A DNA stretch of 37,367 bases from an uncultured Pelagibacteraceae bacterium (GCA_902601235.1 CACKMG010000008.1:1-37367); one strand, 5' to 3'; counted from the stretch's first letter, positions 1 through 7,613 are shown. Made by a program: numbers and translations. The notes: generated by a model from the sequence alone, not told the origin.

Positions 1-61
1 ATGTTTTAACATTTTTAACACTCATTTTTTGAATTTGTTAAGGTATTAATGATTAATTGTT

Positions 62-169
62 GTGAAAAATATTTATAAAATTCTTTACATTGTATTTTTT
101 TTAGCTTTATGTTTTTCCAAAGCTATAGCGGAGCCAACCTTTGTGCTGATTTTTTTTATTATTCAATAA
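62..169 (+). pseudogene. Truncated secreted-protein remnant (signal peptide only)
   Basis: A 35-codon frame opens with GTG and encodes a typical signal peptide: Lys near the N-terminus, a hydrophobic core, and an AIA-like cleavage motif at about residues 21-23. Only about a dozen residues follow before TAA. The residues after the cleavage site (AEPTFV) resemble the mature start of the autotransporter at 3528 (AEFTFV). I read it as the 5' stump of a related surface-protein gene that lost its body. It could instead be a genuine small secreted peptide or a chance frame. Bases 170-268 that follow hold no supported feature. Confidence 0.35.
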
Positions 170-268
170 TAAATGAATATTAATCTTGAAAGTTGTAAAG
201 TATTTGTGCCACAAGTGTAAGAAGTATCAATTCATAAAAAAGTCATAATTTTCTTGTAAAAAACTTAT

Positions 269-814
269 GTGACTCTAAGATATACATCTTTAATTTCTAG
301 CGCTCTTCACTCAACATATACAATACCTCAAAAATGGATAAGTGACATCAAGCATATAGAATTTAATGAATTGCTTTCATCATCAATTGGACCTTTGGCA
401 CTTTTTTTTGGTTGGAAAAGAAAACATAAAGAAGAATTTTCAGAGATAGCATCTGGAATTTTGGCCTCAAGTTTTGTGCATGGAGATCCTGTTGGTACAA
501 TATCGTCAGTAGTTGTACTTGCACATAAGTATTCGAAAATAAAAAACAAAGCAGAATTTAATAATTTAAAATGGGGCATTATTAAAGGAACCGCTAGCGT
601 AGGAGCATTCGCACTTACAACAAAATTCATCTCTTCATCTTTATTTGGTTTCTTATTTGCCTTATGTATTGCTGGAATTATTAGAAAAACTCTTGGATAT
701 ATAAAAATGCTTGAATATCTGAAATATCTGAAAAAGTTTAAACCAAAGCTCAAAAAGTATATAAGTAGGAGAGATTTTATAACTCTTAATTTTATGAGCT
801 TTAAAAATGCTTAA
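269..814 (+). CDS. Hypothetical membrane protein, first gene of a PLD-linked cassette
   Basis: I do not recognise this 181-residue protein. The N-terminal third is mixed polar and hydrophobic. Residues about 104-139 form one or two hydrophobic, Gly/Ser/Ala-rich segments likely to span the membrane, and the tail is strongly basic (Lys/Arg-rich from about 140 to 173). The start is taken as GTG at 269, because an in-frame stop lies just upstream (257-259) and no ATG is available. No clear ribosome binding site is seen. Its last 8 bases overlap the next gene, which implies translational coupling with the PLD-like protein and a shared role. The function is unknown; a membrane partner or anchor for the neighbouring protein is inference only. 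Confidence 0.6.
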   Translation: MTLRYTSLISSALHSTYTIPQKWISDIKHIEFNELLSSSIGPLALFFGWKRKHKEEFSEIASGILASSFVHGDPVGTISSVVVLAHKYSKIKNKAEFNNLKWGIIKGTASVGAFALTTKFISSSLFGFLFALCIAGIIRKTLGYIKMLEYLKYLKKFKPKLKKYISRRDFITLNFMSFKNA

Positions 815-1655
815 CAAAAAAGATCTAAAAGACATATATAACTTTTCAGAAAGAGAACTCCTAAAAATCATCAAAACTTCTGGAGACAAAATAAAAAAGT
901 ATTCGAATAAGAATCCTAATGAAGTTAAGAAAACAATTATGGGTGGAGGTTTAGGAGCGGGCTTGGCTACACTTTTAGGATACACTGGTAGTATAGGAAT
1001 TGTTGGTTATGGATTAGGAATAGGAGTACCTGTCGCATTATTAGCTGCAGTAGGAGGTGCTGTTGTAGGCAATAGAATGGGTATTGGAAAAGATTTGGAA
1101 AATTTAATTAAAAAAGAAGAATCTAAGGCGAGCAAAAGACATAACTCCAAATCAAATAATTTTAGATTCTCTGGAAAAGAAAATCATAATAAAGAATTAA
1201 TAAATGCTTTCAAAAATGCAACAGATACTCTTTGCATAAGATCCGCATTCATAAGCAAATTCGTTGTTAATGAAAGATTTGAGCAATTATTAACAGATAC
1301 ATTGTCTAGATCAGTCAATGTTTATATTGAAACTGGTTATAAATTTTCAAAAACACCTCAACCTGAAAAAATACAAACTAAAGAAGCTATAGATAGGTTA
1401 AGAAAAATCGAGGCAAAATTTCATGGAAAAAAAGGTTTTGGAAAATTATATGTTGGAAGAACACCTATTCATATGAAAGAGATATCTGTAGACTCAAGAT
1501 ATTTTTTATCAGGGAGTAATAACTGGTTAAGCAATAAATCATTTCAAAATAAAGAATCTAGTTTAAGAATTATAGATCAAGCAATAACAAAAGAAATCAG
1601 AGATGAAGCCATTATCTCTGTCAGATCAAATCAAATAATCCCAAAAATTTTATAA
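807..1655 (+). CDS. Glycine-zipper membrane protein with single-HKD phospholipase-D-like domain
   Basis: This is a 282-residue protein with two visible parts. Residues about 46-92 are a long Gly/Ala-rich hydrophobic stretch with GxxxG-type spacing, typical of glycine-zipper membrane segments. The C-terminal half is PLD-like: H222, K224 and D229 followed by G236-S237 and N239 match HxK(x4)D(x6)GSxN. Only one HKD motif is present, as in Nuc-type nucleases and BfiI, which dimerise to form one active site. Family knowledge allows nuclease or phospholipid-cleaving activity; the sequence cannot decide between them. It overlaps the upstream membrane gene by 8 bp and is followed 31 bp later by a helical protein. 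A membrane-tethered PLD effector is a plausible reading but is inferred. Confidence 0.7.
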   Translation: MLNKKDLKDIYNFSERELLKIIKTSGDKIKKYSNKNPNEVKKTIMGGGLGAGLATLLGYTGSIGIVGYGLGIGVPVALLAAVGGAVVGNRMGIGKDLENLIKKEESKASKRHNSKSNNFRFSGKENHNKELINAFKNATDTLCIRSAFISKFVVNERFEQLLTDTLSRSVNVYIETGYKFSKTPQPEKIQTKEAIDRLRKIEAKFHGKKGFGKLYVGRTPIHMKEISVDSRYFLSGSNNWLSNKSFQNKESSLRIIDQAITKEIRDEAIISVRSNQIIPKIL

Positions 1656-1686
1656 ATAATGAGAGATAATTTGATATACTAAATCT

Positions 1687-2148
1687 ATGAATTTATTTGG
1701 TGATAAAGACGGAAAATTTAAAAGACTTGAAAAAATTATTTTAGATATAGAAAAAGAAAAACACACAATAAGCTGGGCTCATACAACAATACAAAGTTGC
1801 CTTTGGAATCTTGAGAAGAGTCCAAACCTAACAAAATTTGATTTAGAATTGATTGCTAAAGATTTAAGAGAAAATTTAAATAAAAAAGAAGAAGCTCAAG
1901 CCAAAATAATGGAACTGCAATATAGTACGCTAAAAGTTGAAATGGGAATCCTCAATCTAGGAAGTCAAACCCATGCACTTTTACGACAGGTAGAGGATAT
2001 GAAAAAGAAAGCTGGTATTAACAATTTGTGGAAACATGAAGAGGATAAAAGACTAAACGAACATTTTAAAAAACATCCTGAAGATGTTGGAAAACTGCAT
2101 ATTACAGAAGACTCCTTCACATTTGAATTTGTGAATAACAAAAAATAA
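1687..2148 (+). CDS. Hypothetical helical protein, third gene of the PLD cassette
   Basis: This 153-residue protein has no signal peptide or membrane segment and is not recognised. It is Lys/Glu-rich with heptad-like Leu/Ile spacing over residues about 8-110, which suggests a mostly helical or coiled-coil fold. The last 40 residues are charged and end in a short aromatic patch. ATG at 1687 is the first start in the frame. It lies 31 bp after the PLD-like gene on the same strand, so co-transcription is likely, although the gap contains AT-rich sequence that could hold a separate promoter. A regulatory or adaptor role is possible but there is no motif to support it. Confidence 0.55.
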   Translation: MNLFGDKDGKFKRLEKIILDIEKEKHTISWAHTTIQSCLWNLEKSPNLTKFDLELIAKDLRENLNKKEEAQAKIMELQYSTLKVEMGILNLGSQTHALLRQVEDMKKKAGINNLWKHEEDKRLNEHFKKHPEDVGKLHITEDSFTFEFVNNKK

Positions 2149-2180
2149 TGATTTTAGAAATAATTTTTATTTTAAATTAA

Positions 2181-2513
2181 GTAGTAGCATTCGTTGCTGC
2201 CCGTTCGATACAAATTGCTGATAGAGGCGCTGGCGGTCATTATTATATAATATTTGAAGATTCAAAATTCTTAACTTGGTTAGCAGCAATTTTGATGTTT
2301 GTGGGTATGATTTCATTATTTGCAATAATAATTTGGGGTTTTATCTATCTAAAATGGTTTGTTGTTGTTGGAACATTTGTTTTTTGTGTTTTTTTTGCAT
2401 CAAATTATGGATTAGGAAAAAAATTTCCATTTAATAAGGTCACTCATTTATTTTTATTAGTTATATCTATCTCTCTAAACTTAGGACTTTGGATATATAA
2501 ATTAATTCTCTAA
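2181..2513 (+). pseudogene. Small membrane protein frame, 5' end missing
   Basis: An open frame runs from just after a TAA at 2178-2180 to 2513, about 110 codons. The first available standard starts are TTG 2292 and ATG 2295, yet the 37 codons upstream read like real protein and lead directly into the hydrophobic part. The C-terminal part has three hydrophobic segments typical of an integral membrane protein (from about 2274 onward). Either the gene lost its 5' end, or translation starts at a rare codon such as ATT 2214, or only the 72-residue product from 2295 is made. I do not recognise the family. It lies between the PLD cassette and tRNA-Leu. Confidence 0.4.
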
Positions 2514-2640
2514 TTATATATAGGATTTAATAGTATAACTTGGACCATTCTCGGACATGGGGAGATAAAATAAAAAAAATTTACTTATTCATCTTGTTCA
2601 ATTATAAATAATGGCATAAACACTCATGAAATTCATTAAT
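2514..2640. other. Intergenic stretch before tRNA-Leu
   Basis: AT-rich, with one GC-richer patch at about 2540-2565 containing short complementary segments (CCAT and ATGG). I cannot match it to any RNA family. The right part contains the putative tRNA-Leu promoter listed separately. Confidence 0.3.
2580..2608 (+). promoter_or_regulatory. Putative promoter for tRNA-Leu / nadK
   Basis: TTTACT at 2580-2585 and TATAAA at 2603-2608 are separated by 17 bp, about 32 bp upstream of the tRNA. This is a reasonable sigma70-type match, but AT-rich DNA makes chance matches common. Confidence 0.4.
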
Positions 2641-2726
2641 GCCCTCGTGGTGAAATTGGTAGACACAAAGGACTTAAAATCCTTGCCGCTTGCGGAGTGC
2701 CAGTTCGAGTCTGGCCGAGGGCACCA
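2641..2726 (+). tRNA. tRNA-Leu (anticodon UAA)
   Basis: Class II tRNA with CCA encoded in the DNA. The acceptor arms GCCCTCG and CGAGGGC pair fully. The anticodon stem AAGGA/TCCTT encloses loop CTTAAAA, giving anticodon TAA. A long variable arm precedes the T arm with TTCGAGT. It reads UUA, a very frequent codon in this AT-rich DNA. It directly precedes nadK, and accessory DNA lies on its 5' side. Confidence 0.95.
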
Positions 2727-2731
2727 TTAAG

Positions 2732-3502
2732 ATGAGTAAGGTCCAAATTATCTCTGATAAAAACAGTAGATCATTAAGCATCAAAAGATCATTACTAAAA
2801 ATATTAAAAATAAATGAAATAAAGAAATCCAATCTAATAATTGTTATTGGTGGCGATGGTTTTATGCTTCAAACACTAAAAAAGAATAGAAATTCAAAAA
2901 AATCTTTTTATGGAATAAATTCAGGAAACTACGGTTTTTTAATGAATAAATACACATCAAAAAATTTAATTAAAAATTTGTCAAAAGCTAAAATGATTTC
3001 TATTTCACCACTAGAAATGACTGTTAGTAATAAAAGTAATCAAAGCAAAAAACATATTGCTATTAATGAAGTATCAATTTTACGACAAAGCCGTCAAGCA
3101 GCTTCGTTATCAATAGATTATGGATCTAAAAAAATAATTAAAAATTTAGTTTCTGATGGTGTTTTGGTTTCTACACCTGCTGGCAGTACTGCTTATAATT
3201 TATCTGTGCATGGACCTATTTTGGGTCTCAATTCAAAAAAGTTGTCAATTTCACCAATAAGTGCTTTTAGACCACGAAGATGGAAAGGCAAAATAGTAAG
3301 CGATAGATCAAAAATAACTATTAAAAATCTCAACGTTAAAAAGAGACCTATTAGTGCAGTAGCTGATAATATTGAAGTGAGAAACGCAAAAAAAATAATT
3401 ATTAAAACAAATAAAAATATTAAATTTAATCTTCTTTATGACAAAAATAGAAGTTTACAAAAGAAAATTAAAATAGAACAAATTAGAAAAGAAACATCTT
3501 GA
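2732..3502 (+). CDS. nadK: NAD kinase
   Basis: This enzyme phosphorylates NAD to NADP in the cytoplasm. The 256-residue product shows the hallmark GGDG at residues 40-43, an NE pair at 112-113 and the conserved segment around 141-163 (SDG...TPAGSTAY), which together bind NAD and ATP. It is slightly shorter than the E. coli enzyme (about 290), with a trimmed N-terminus. ATG 2732 is chosen: an in-frame extension back to 2690 would run through the tRNA-Leu gene. The start lies only five bases after the encoded CCA, with no Shine-Dalgarno sequence, so processing of a tRNA-mRNA transcript would leave an almost leaderless message. An autotransporter gene follows after 25 bp. Confidence 0.9.
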   Translation: MSKVQIISDKNSRSLSIKRSLLKILKINEIKKSNLIIVIGGDGFMLQTLKKNRNSKKSFYGINSGNYGFLMNKYTSKNLIKNLSKAKMISISPLEMTVSNKSNQSKKHIAINEVSILRQSRQAASLSIDYGSKKIIKNLVSDGVLVSTPAGSTAYNLSVHGPILGLNSKKLSISPISAFRPRRWKGKIVSDRSKITIKNLNVKKRPISAVADNIEVRNAKKIIIKTNKNIKFNLLYDKNRSLQKKIKIEQIRKETS

Positions 3503-3527
3503 TTTAAGATCTAACTAAGATTTAAAA

Positions 3528-5726
3528 ATGAAAAAAGCTTTTTTATTTGTTTTACTTTTCCTAACTTTATTTACTTCAAATTCATTTGCTGAATTTACTT
3601 TTGTCCAAACAAAAAATGTAGCATTAGATACTCCTGGTATTAGAGGAATAAACTTTAAGCCTGATGGTACCAGAATGTATATAACCAATCGTTATGATGA
3701 TCAAAAAGCTTATATGATCGAATATTCACTCAGTACACCTTTTGATATAAGCACAGCAACAATTTCTTTTACAGGAGGTAAGCCAAAAGGAACTGCATTA
3801 GCATGTGACGGAGCAGGAGGGGATGATCATATGGAATTTCCTCATGCAATTGAGTTTAAGCCGGACGGAACACGAATGTTTGTAACTACTAATAAGGATT
3901 TTAGTGGAAATCCTGGTGTTGCAGTTTTTCAATTTAAATTAAGTACTCCTTGGGATTCAACTACATTAGTTTGTGAAAAAATATATGAAGTAGATGTCAC
4001 CGATTCAGGTAAAAATCCACCAGATGAAGATCAAGTTAGAACTCTAGCTTTTAAACCAGATGGCACACGAATGTTTGTAGGTGGAAAGGCAGAACATAAA
4101 ATAAGACAATATGATTTAGCAACTCCTTTTGATCTTAGATCTGGAGTAACTCCAGGAGGAATTTCAGATGCACTGTCGAGTGCTGATAATAATATGAGAA
4201 ATATTCAATTTAATCCAGATGGTACTCAATTATTTATTGCTGGAAATCAAAATACAAGAATGAATAAATATAATTTAAGCACAGCTTACGATATTACAAC
4301 TTTATCATCTTCTTTTACTACATTTGATTTAGGAAGTAGAACAAATAATATGATGGGATTTATATTTGCTTCAAACTTTACAAAATTGTTTGTAACTAGT
4401 GATGATGGAGATAACGATGATAATGGGAATGACAATCAAATCCATGAATATGAGATCGATTGTGCGGGCACAATAACTTGTGCTGATCCTTCTGCTAATT
4501 CAGATGTTAAAGCTATTATTGAGGCTAATGTTGAGTCTGCTAAACGTATAATTAGAAATAATACTCTTCCAATATTTCATAGGACTGAATGGTTAAGAAG
4601 ACATAAAAACAAAGATAATCTTAATAACCTTAATGCAGAGGTAGATTTTACAAATGAAAAAATTGCAAGATTAGTTAGTGCATTAGAAACTCTTAAAAAA
4701 GAAAAAGATAGAACCTATAGTAGTGATGATTGGTTTCAGTGGAGTGAAGGAAGAGTGAGTTTAGGTAAAAAAAGTGCAATAAATTTATCTTCTCGAGATA
4801 TTCATGGTTACGGCATTTCGATTGGTGCAGATAGGATTAAAAAAGATGATAGAGACTCAATGTATGGTTATGTTTTTCAGTATGGAAATGACGATGTTGA
4901 TATTGGAAGCAATGGCACAAATCTAAATACAGACTCATACAGTATTGCTATATATGATACCAAGTTAAGAGATGATCAATTTTTTAGAGATAGTGTTATT
5001 GGTTTAAGTTTATTACATATTGATCACCAAAGAGTGATCAATGACAATACTTTAAGAGGCGATAGAGAAGGACAGCAAATATTTGGCTCAATTAATTTTG
5101 GAAAAAGATTAGTCGATGAAGAACTTAATTATAATCCAGGAATAAAATTAGATTTAGGATATACAAAATTAAAAGCTTTTAGGGAAAAAACCACAATAGG
5201 AAATGCTTTAACTGACTCATTAATATATAAAGAACAAAATATTAAAACTGCACTAGCAACAATTGGATTACTTTTTGATACTGCAAATCAACAGGAAGAA
5301 AGAACAACCAATCATCATGGAAGATTAGAGTATGTAGGAGATTTTAGTCCATTATCAAATGCAGAATTTTATTATGTAAATAATCAAAGTACTAACTATG
5401 AATATAAAGCAAAAAATAAATCTAAACATAATTATAGAATTGGATACGGTTTTGACATAACCTATATATCAGGGTGGTCAATAGTAACAAACTTTGAAAG
5501 ATTTGGTGCATCTGGAAAAGGCTATGTTAATGAGTTTTATTTATTATTAGGATATGTTCCAATAGATGATATGAAATTTACATTTAAAATTGATCAATCA
5601 AGTAACGCTAATTTAGAGTTTATCAATAAAATAAATAATTATGATTTAAAGATTACATCGAAATATAATTTTTTTAGTGACTCACCCAATTATGGCGCAT
5701 ATATAATTTTAAGTAACAACTTTTAA
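3528..5726 (+). CDS. Autotransporter with beta-propeller-like repeat passenger
   Basis: A large predicted outer-membrane protein of 732 residues. Residues 1-21 are a signal peptide ending in SFA. The passenger (about 22-315) contains five spaced repeats, four of them of the form FKPDGTRMF or close (about 42-51, 110-118, 175-183, 228-236, with a degenerate fifth near 280-289), the pattern of beta-propeller blades. A Cys pair lies near 312 and 318. Residues about 325-395 are helical and charged, as expected for the linker in the barrel pore. From about 400 to 732, alternating amphipathic strands ending in a terminal Phe match an autotransporter beta-domain. The propeller probably stays at the cell surface for binding or enzymatic work; its ligand is unknown. 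The TAA stop touches the left tRNA-Thr repeat. Confidence 0.75.
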   Translation: MKKAFLFVLLFLTLFTSNSFAEFTFVQTKNVALDTPGIRGINFKPDGTRMYITNRYDDQKAYMIEYSLSTPFDISTATISFTGGKPKGTALACDGAGGDDHMEFPHAIEFKPDGTRMFVTTNKDFSGNPGVAVFQFKLSTPWDSTTLVCEKIYEVDVTDSGKNPPDEDQVRTLAFKPDGTRMFVGGKAEHKIRQYDLATPFDLRSGVTPGGISDALSSADNNMRNIQFNPDGTQLFIAGNQNTRMNKYNLSTAYDITTLSSSFTTFDLGSRTNNMMGFIFASNFTKLFVTSDDGDNDDNGNDNQIHEYEIDCAGTITCADPSANSDVKAIIEANVESAKRIIRNNTLPIFHRTEWLRRHKNKDNLNNLNAEVDFTNEKIARLVSALETLKKEKDRTYSSDDWFQWSEGRVSLGKKSAINLSSRDIHGYGISIGADRIKKDDRDSMYGYVFQYGNDDVDIGSNGTNLNTDSYSIAIYDTKLRDDQFFRDSVIGLSLLHIDHQRVINDNTLRGDREGQQIFGSINFGKRLVDEELNYNPGIKLDLGYTKLKAFREKTTIGNALTDSLIYKEQNIKTALATIGLLFDTANQQEERTTNHHGRLEYVGDFSPLSNAEFYYVNNQSTNYEYKAKNKSKHNYRIGYGFDITYISGWSIVTNFERFGASGKGYVNEFYLLLGYVPIDDMKFTFKIDQSSNANLEFINKINNYDLKITSKYNFFSDSPNYGAYIILSNNF

Positions 5727-5773
5727 TGGTGCCCCCGCACGGATTCGAACCGCGGACCTATTGATTACAAATC
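5726..5773. repeat. Left attachment-site repeat (partial tRNA-Thr 3' end)
   Basis: Identical over 48 bp to 7666-7713. It covers the CCA end, T arm, variable region and 3' side of the anticodon arm of tRNA-Thr on the minus strand, then diverges completely. It lacks the 5' half, so it is not a functional tRNA. Its first base is the last base of the autotransporter stop codon. Confidence 0.9.
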
Positions 5774-5802
5774 GAGAGTCTAAAATTAAAAAGATAAATA
5801 TT

Positions 5803-5813
5803 ATCAACGTTAA
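5803..5813. repeat. Left copy of 11-bp inverted repeat
   Basis: ATCAACGTTAA here is the reverse complement of TTAACGTTGAT at 7644-7654. The two sit 29 bp and 11 bp inside the left and right attachment repeats respectively. They may be recombinase or accessory-factor sites. The exact pairing across the element is seen; the function is inferred. Confidence 0.45.
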
Positions 5814-5836
5814 TTGAAAGTTATTTCAATTATGTA

Positions 5837-5853
5837 CACACTATAGACACAGT
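5837..5853. repeat. Left copy of putative arm-type site
   Basis: A 17-bp segment beginning CACACTAT and ending CACAGT matches 14 of 17 bases of 7597-7613 in the same orientation. Both lie just inside the element ends, outside the genes. Confidence 0.4.
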
Positions 5854-5867
5854 GATAATGTTTTTTT

Positions 5868-6251
5868 ATGTTAAATTTAATAATTTGGTTAATTGTTTTA
5901 TTTATAACAGTCACTTGGACTGTTGCAGTTATTTTTAAACCAAAAAAAATGGGTGGTGAACAATCTTGGGGACCAGTTAATTTTAAAATTTCTATATTAT
6001 GGTGGATATCAATTATTTTTGTTTTTATAACAAAAATTTCACCTTTTTATTTTATTTTAATGATGCCAGTTTCTATATTTATTATTTCATATTTCTCGGG
6101 AAAAGCTGAAATTAATTTTGCTTTAAAAAATAAACTACCACCTGAAAGTATATTAACTCGTTCACAACCAAATACAGAAGCTTTATTACCTTCATTATTA
6201 GTTTATAGTATCTTTTTGATAATTTTATATTTTGTTAATAACTTGTCTTGA
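5868..6251 (+). CDS. Hypothetical membrane protein, mini-element gene 1
   Basis: A 127-residue integral membrane protein that I do not recognise. Three hydrophobic segments are visible: about 3-24, about 42-78 (long enough for two passes) and about 108-124. A polar loop with a Pro-rich stretch (KLPPE, about 88-92) separates the last two. ATG 5868 is the first start. It is the first of three same-strand genes inside the tRNA-Thr-bounded element, and its stop lies two bases before the lipoprotein ATG, so the two are almost certainly translated together. Its position suggests work at the envelope, but no catalytic or binding motif is seen. Confidence 0.65.
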   Translation: MLNLIIWLIVLFITVTWTVAVIFKPKKMGGEQSWGPVNFKISILWWISIIFVFITKISPFYFILMMPVSIFIISYFSGKAEINFALKNKLPPESILTRSQPNTEALLPSLLVYSIFLIILYFVNNLS

Positions 6252-6253
6252 AA

Positions 6254-6943
6254 ATGAAAAAACTTTTAGGGATCGTGGTTTTTAGTTTATTATTAATAAG
6301 CTGCAATCAGGGAAATAATGTTTCTAAAAAAATTGAAAATTGTGCAGACAATACAATTCAGATAGATTTTAAAAATGAACTTTCTGATTATGAATTGAAT
6401 AATACTTTTTTTTCAAAAAAAAGATCAAAAAAAAGAAATATAGAACGCCACAAGTTAATAGTGGTAATCCTGGAAAACGAACTTAAATATTTGCTAAGTA
6501 TAGAAAATGAATTTTTAGATTTAAAATATAAATATATAAAGGGAATGACTAATTTTTGGCACATAAGACCCTTGTTGATGACTAACTTTGATGCAAATCA
6601 ATTATTAAAAGCTACTGAGACAGAGCTTTTAGACAAAAGAAAGCGTTCAAGATTTTTTGATGACTATGAAAAAACAAAAAATTATTTAGAGAAAAATATT
6701 AGAATTCATAATGGTTTTGTAGCTAAATTTGCTAATGAATGGAATAAATTTGTGACTGATGGTGAAAAAAAAACAGACGATGCCCTTAAAGCTGCATTAG
6801 AATTAAAAAAAAAAGGTCATAATAAGTTTCTAAAAAAAAAATTAGAGGATAAACTTAAAAACAGTTCTTATGAAAAATATTTCATATTATGTGAAAAAAG
6901 AAGGTCAGAAAGCCCTATAATGTTTGATGAAAAATGGAAATGA
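6254..6943 (+). CDS. Hypothetical lipoprotein, mini-element gene 2
   Basis: A 229-residue predicted lipoprotein. From ATG 6254 a short basic start and hydrophobic core lead to a lipobox (LISC) with the acylated Cys at residue 17. An in-frame TTG at 6248 would only add two residues. The mature part is highly charged, Lys/Glu-rich and probably helical, with a lone Cys about 18 residues from the end. Family unknown. It begins two bases after the membrane gene and overlaps the following exported-protein gene by a few bases, so the three behave as one operon acting at the envelope. Confidence 0.65.
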   Translation: MKKLLGIVVFSLLLISCNQGNNVSKKIENCADNTIQIDFKNELSDYELNNTFFSKKRSKKRNIERHKLIVVILENELKYLLSIENEFLDLKYKYIKGMTNFWHIRPLLMTNFDANQLLKATETELLDKRKRSRFFDDYEKTKNYLEKNIRIHNGFVAKFANEWNKFVTDGEKKTDDALKAALELKKKGHNKFLKKKLEDKLKNSSYEKYFILCEKRRSESPIMFDEKWK

Positions 6944-7536
6944 GAAAATACTTAATTTATATTCTAGTTGTTTTATTTTGGAGTTCAGCAAGTTATTCCA
7001 AAGATTTATTTGAATACTTAAATTCAGATCAACCACCACCGTTAATACTTGGACATATAGATTTTGACAAAGCTTTGAATAGAGAGATTAGTGATTTAAG
7101 CATTTATTTAGGTATGAGCAAAAATAAAAAACCAATTAACGAAACTTTTTTTTGGACGTTAAGAAATGGCAGCGCAAGTCACGATGAAATTAATATAAAT
7201 GACGATAGATATTTTATTATTTCTGGATGCAGACCGCGATCCTGTCCTGAAAAAGGTTTCTTATGGATAGATAAAAAAAAGAAAATAGTGTTAGGTGCAA
7301 TGATTCATTATTTTATTGATACTAGAGAAAACAGGAATGAAGAGGGAAATCTTTTAGTTTTTTCAAATAAATTCACTTCATATAAAAAAGTTCCTAAAAA
7401 ATTTAAAAAAGATTTAAATAGCTGGATATCAATTTTAACATCTTGGGACTTTGAAAATAATAATCCTAACAAACCATTAAGACCAACTGTCACAAGATTC
7501 ATAAATTCAAATAATCAAATAGAAGAAATTGAATAA
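6940..7536 (+). CDS. Exported protein resembling Ivy-type lysozyme inhibitors, mini-element gene 3
   Basis: A 198-residue protein with a signal peptide (residues 1-20, ending SYS). Residues about 88-125 resemble the core of Ivy, the periplasmic inhibitor of C-type lysozyme. Ivy carries CKPHDC in its inhibitory loop, and here CRPRSC at residues 97-102 sits in the same setting: a short strand before it (YFIISG) and a strand ending in Trp-Ile after it. The His of Ivy's loop is replaced by Arg, so inhibition of lysozyme is not assured. The N-terminal 60 residues and C-terminal 60 residues are not obviously Ivy-like. Start ATG 6940 is preferred; ATG 6934 adds two residues and also overlaps the lipoprotein gene. 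Confidence 0.5.
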   Translation: MRKYLIYILVVLFWSSASYSKDLFEYLNSDQPPPLILGHIDFDKALNREISDLSIYLGMSKNKKPINETFFWTLRNGSASHDEININDDRYFIISGCRPRSCPEKGFLWIDKKKKIVLGAMIHYFIDTRENRNEEGNLLVFSNKFTSYKKVPKKFKKDLNSWISILTSWDFENNNPNKPLRPTVTRFINSNNQIEEIE

Positions 7537-7569
7537 AAATATTCAAAGACTACTTGATTGCTACACAAT

Positions 7570-7589
7570 CTATACACACTCTATACACA
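7570..7589. repeat. Tandem CTATACACA pair near right end of mini-element
   Basis: CTATACACA occurs at 7570-7578 and 7581-7589, an 11-bp period close to one helical turn, with a related CTACACA at 7561. Such phased short repeats beside an attachment core resemble integrase arm sites. Confidence 0.4.
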
Positions 7590-7596
7590 ATTTAAG

Positions 7597-7613
7597 CACA
7601 CTATGAGCACAGT
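7597..7613. repeat. Right copy of putative arm-type site
   Basis: Matches 14 of 17 bases of 5837-5853 in the same orientation, about 50 bp inside the right attachment repeat and next to the CTATACACA pair. Confidence 0.4.

Noticed and set aside
328..985. Minus-strand open frames opposite the first two accessory genes
   Set aside because: They mirror the plus-strand genes, which have better starts, an overlap typical of operons and, for the second, an intact HKD motif.
2690..2731. Upstream in-frame extension of nadK
   Set aside because: It runs through the tRNA-Leu gene; the conserved NAD kinase start is at ATG 2732.
5727..5773. A second functional tRNA-Thr
   Set aside because: Only the 3' part is present; there is no D arm or 5' acceptor strand. 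It is an attachment-site fragment.
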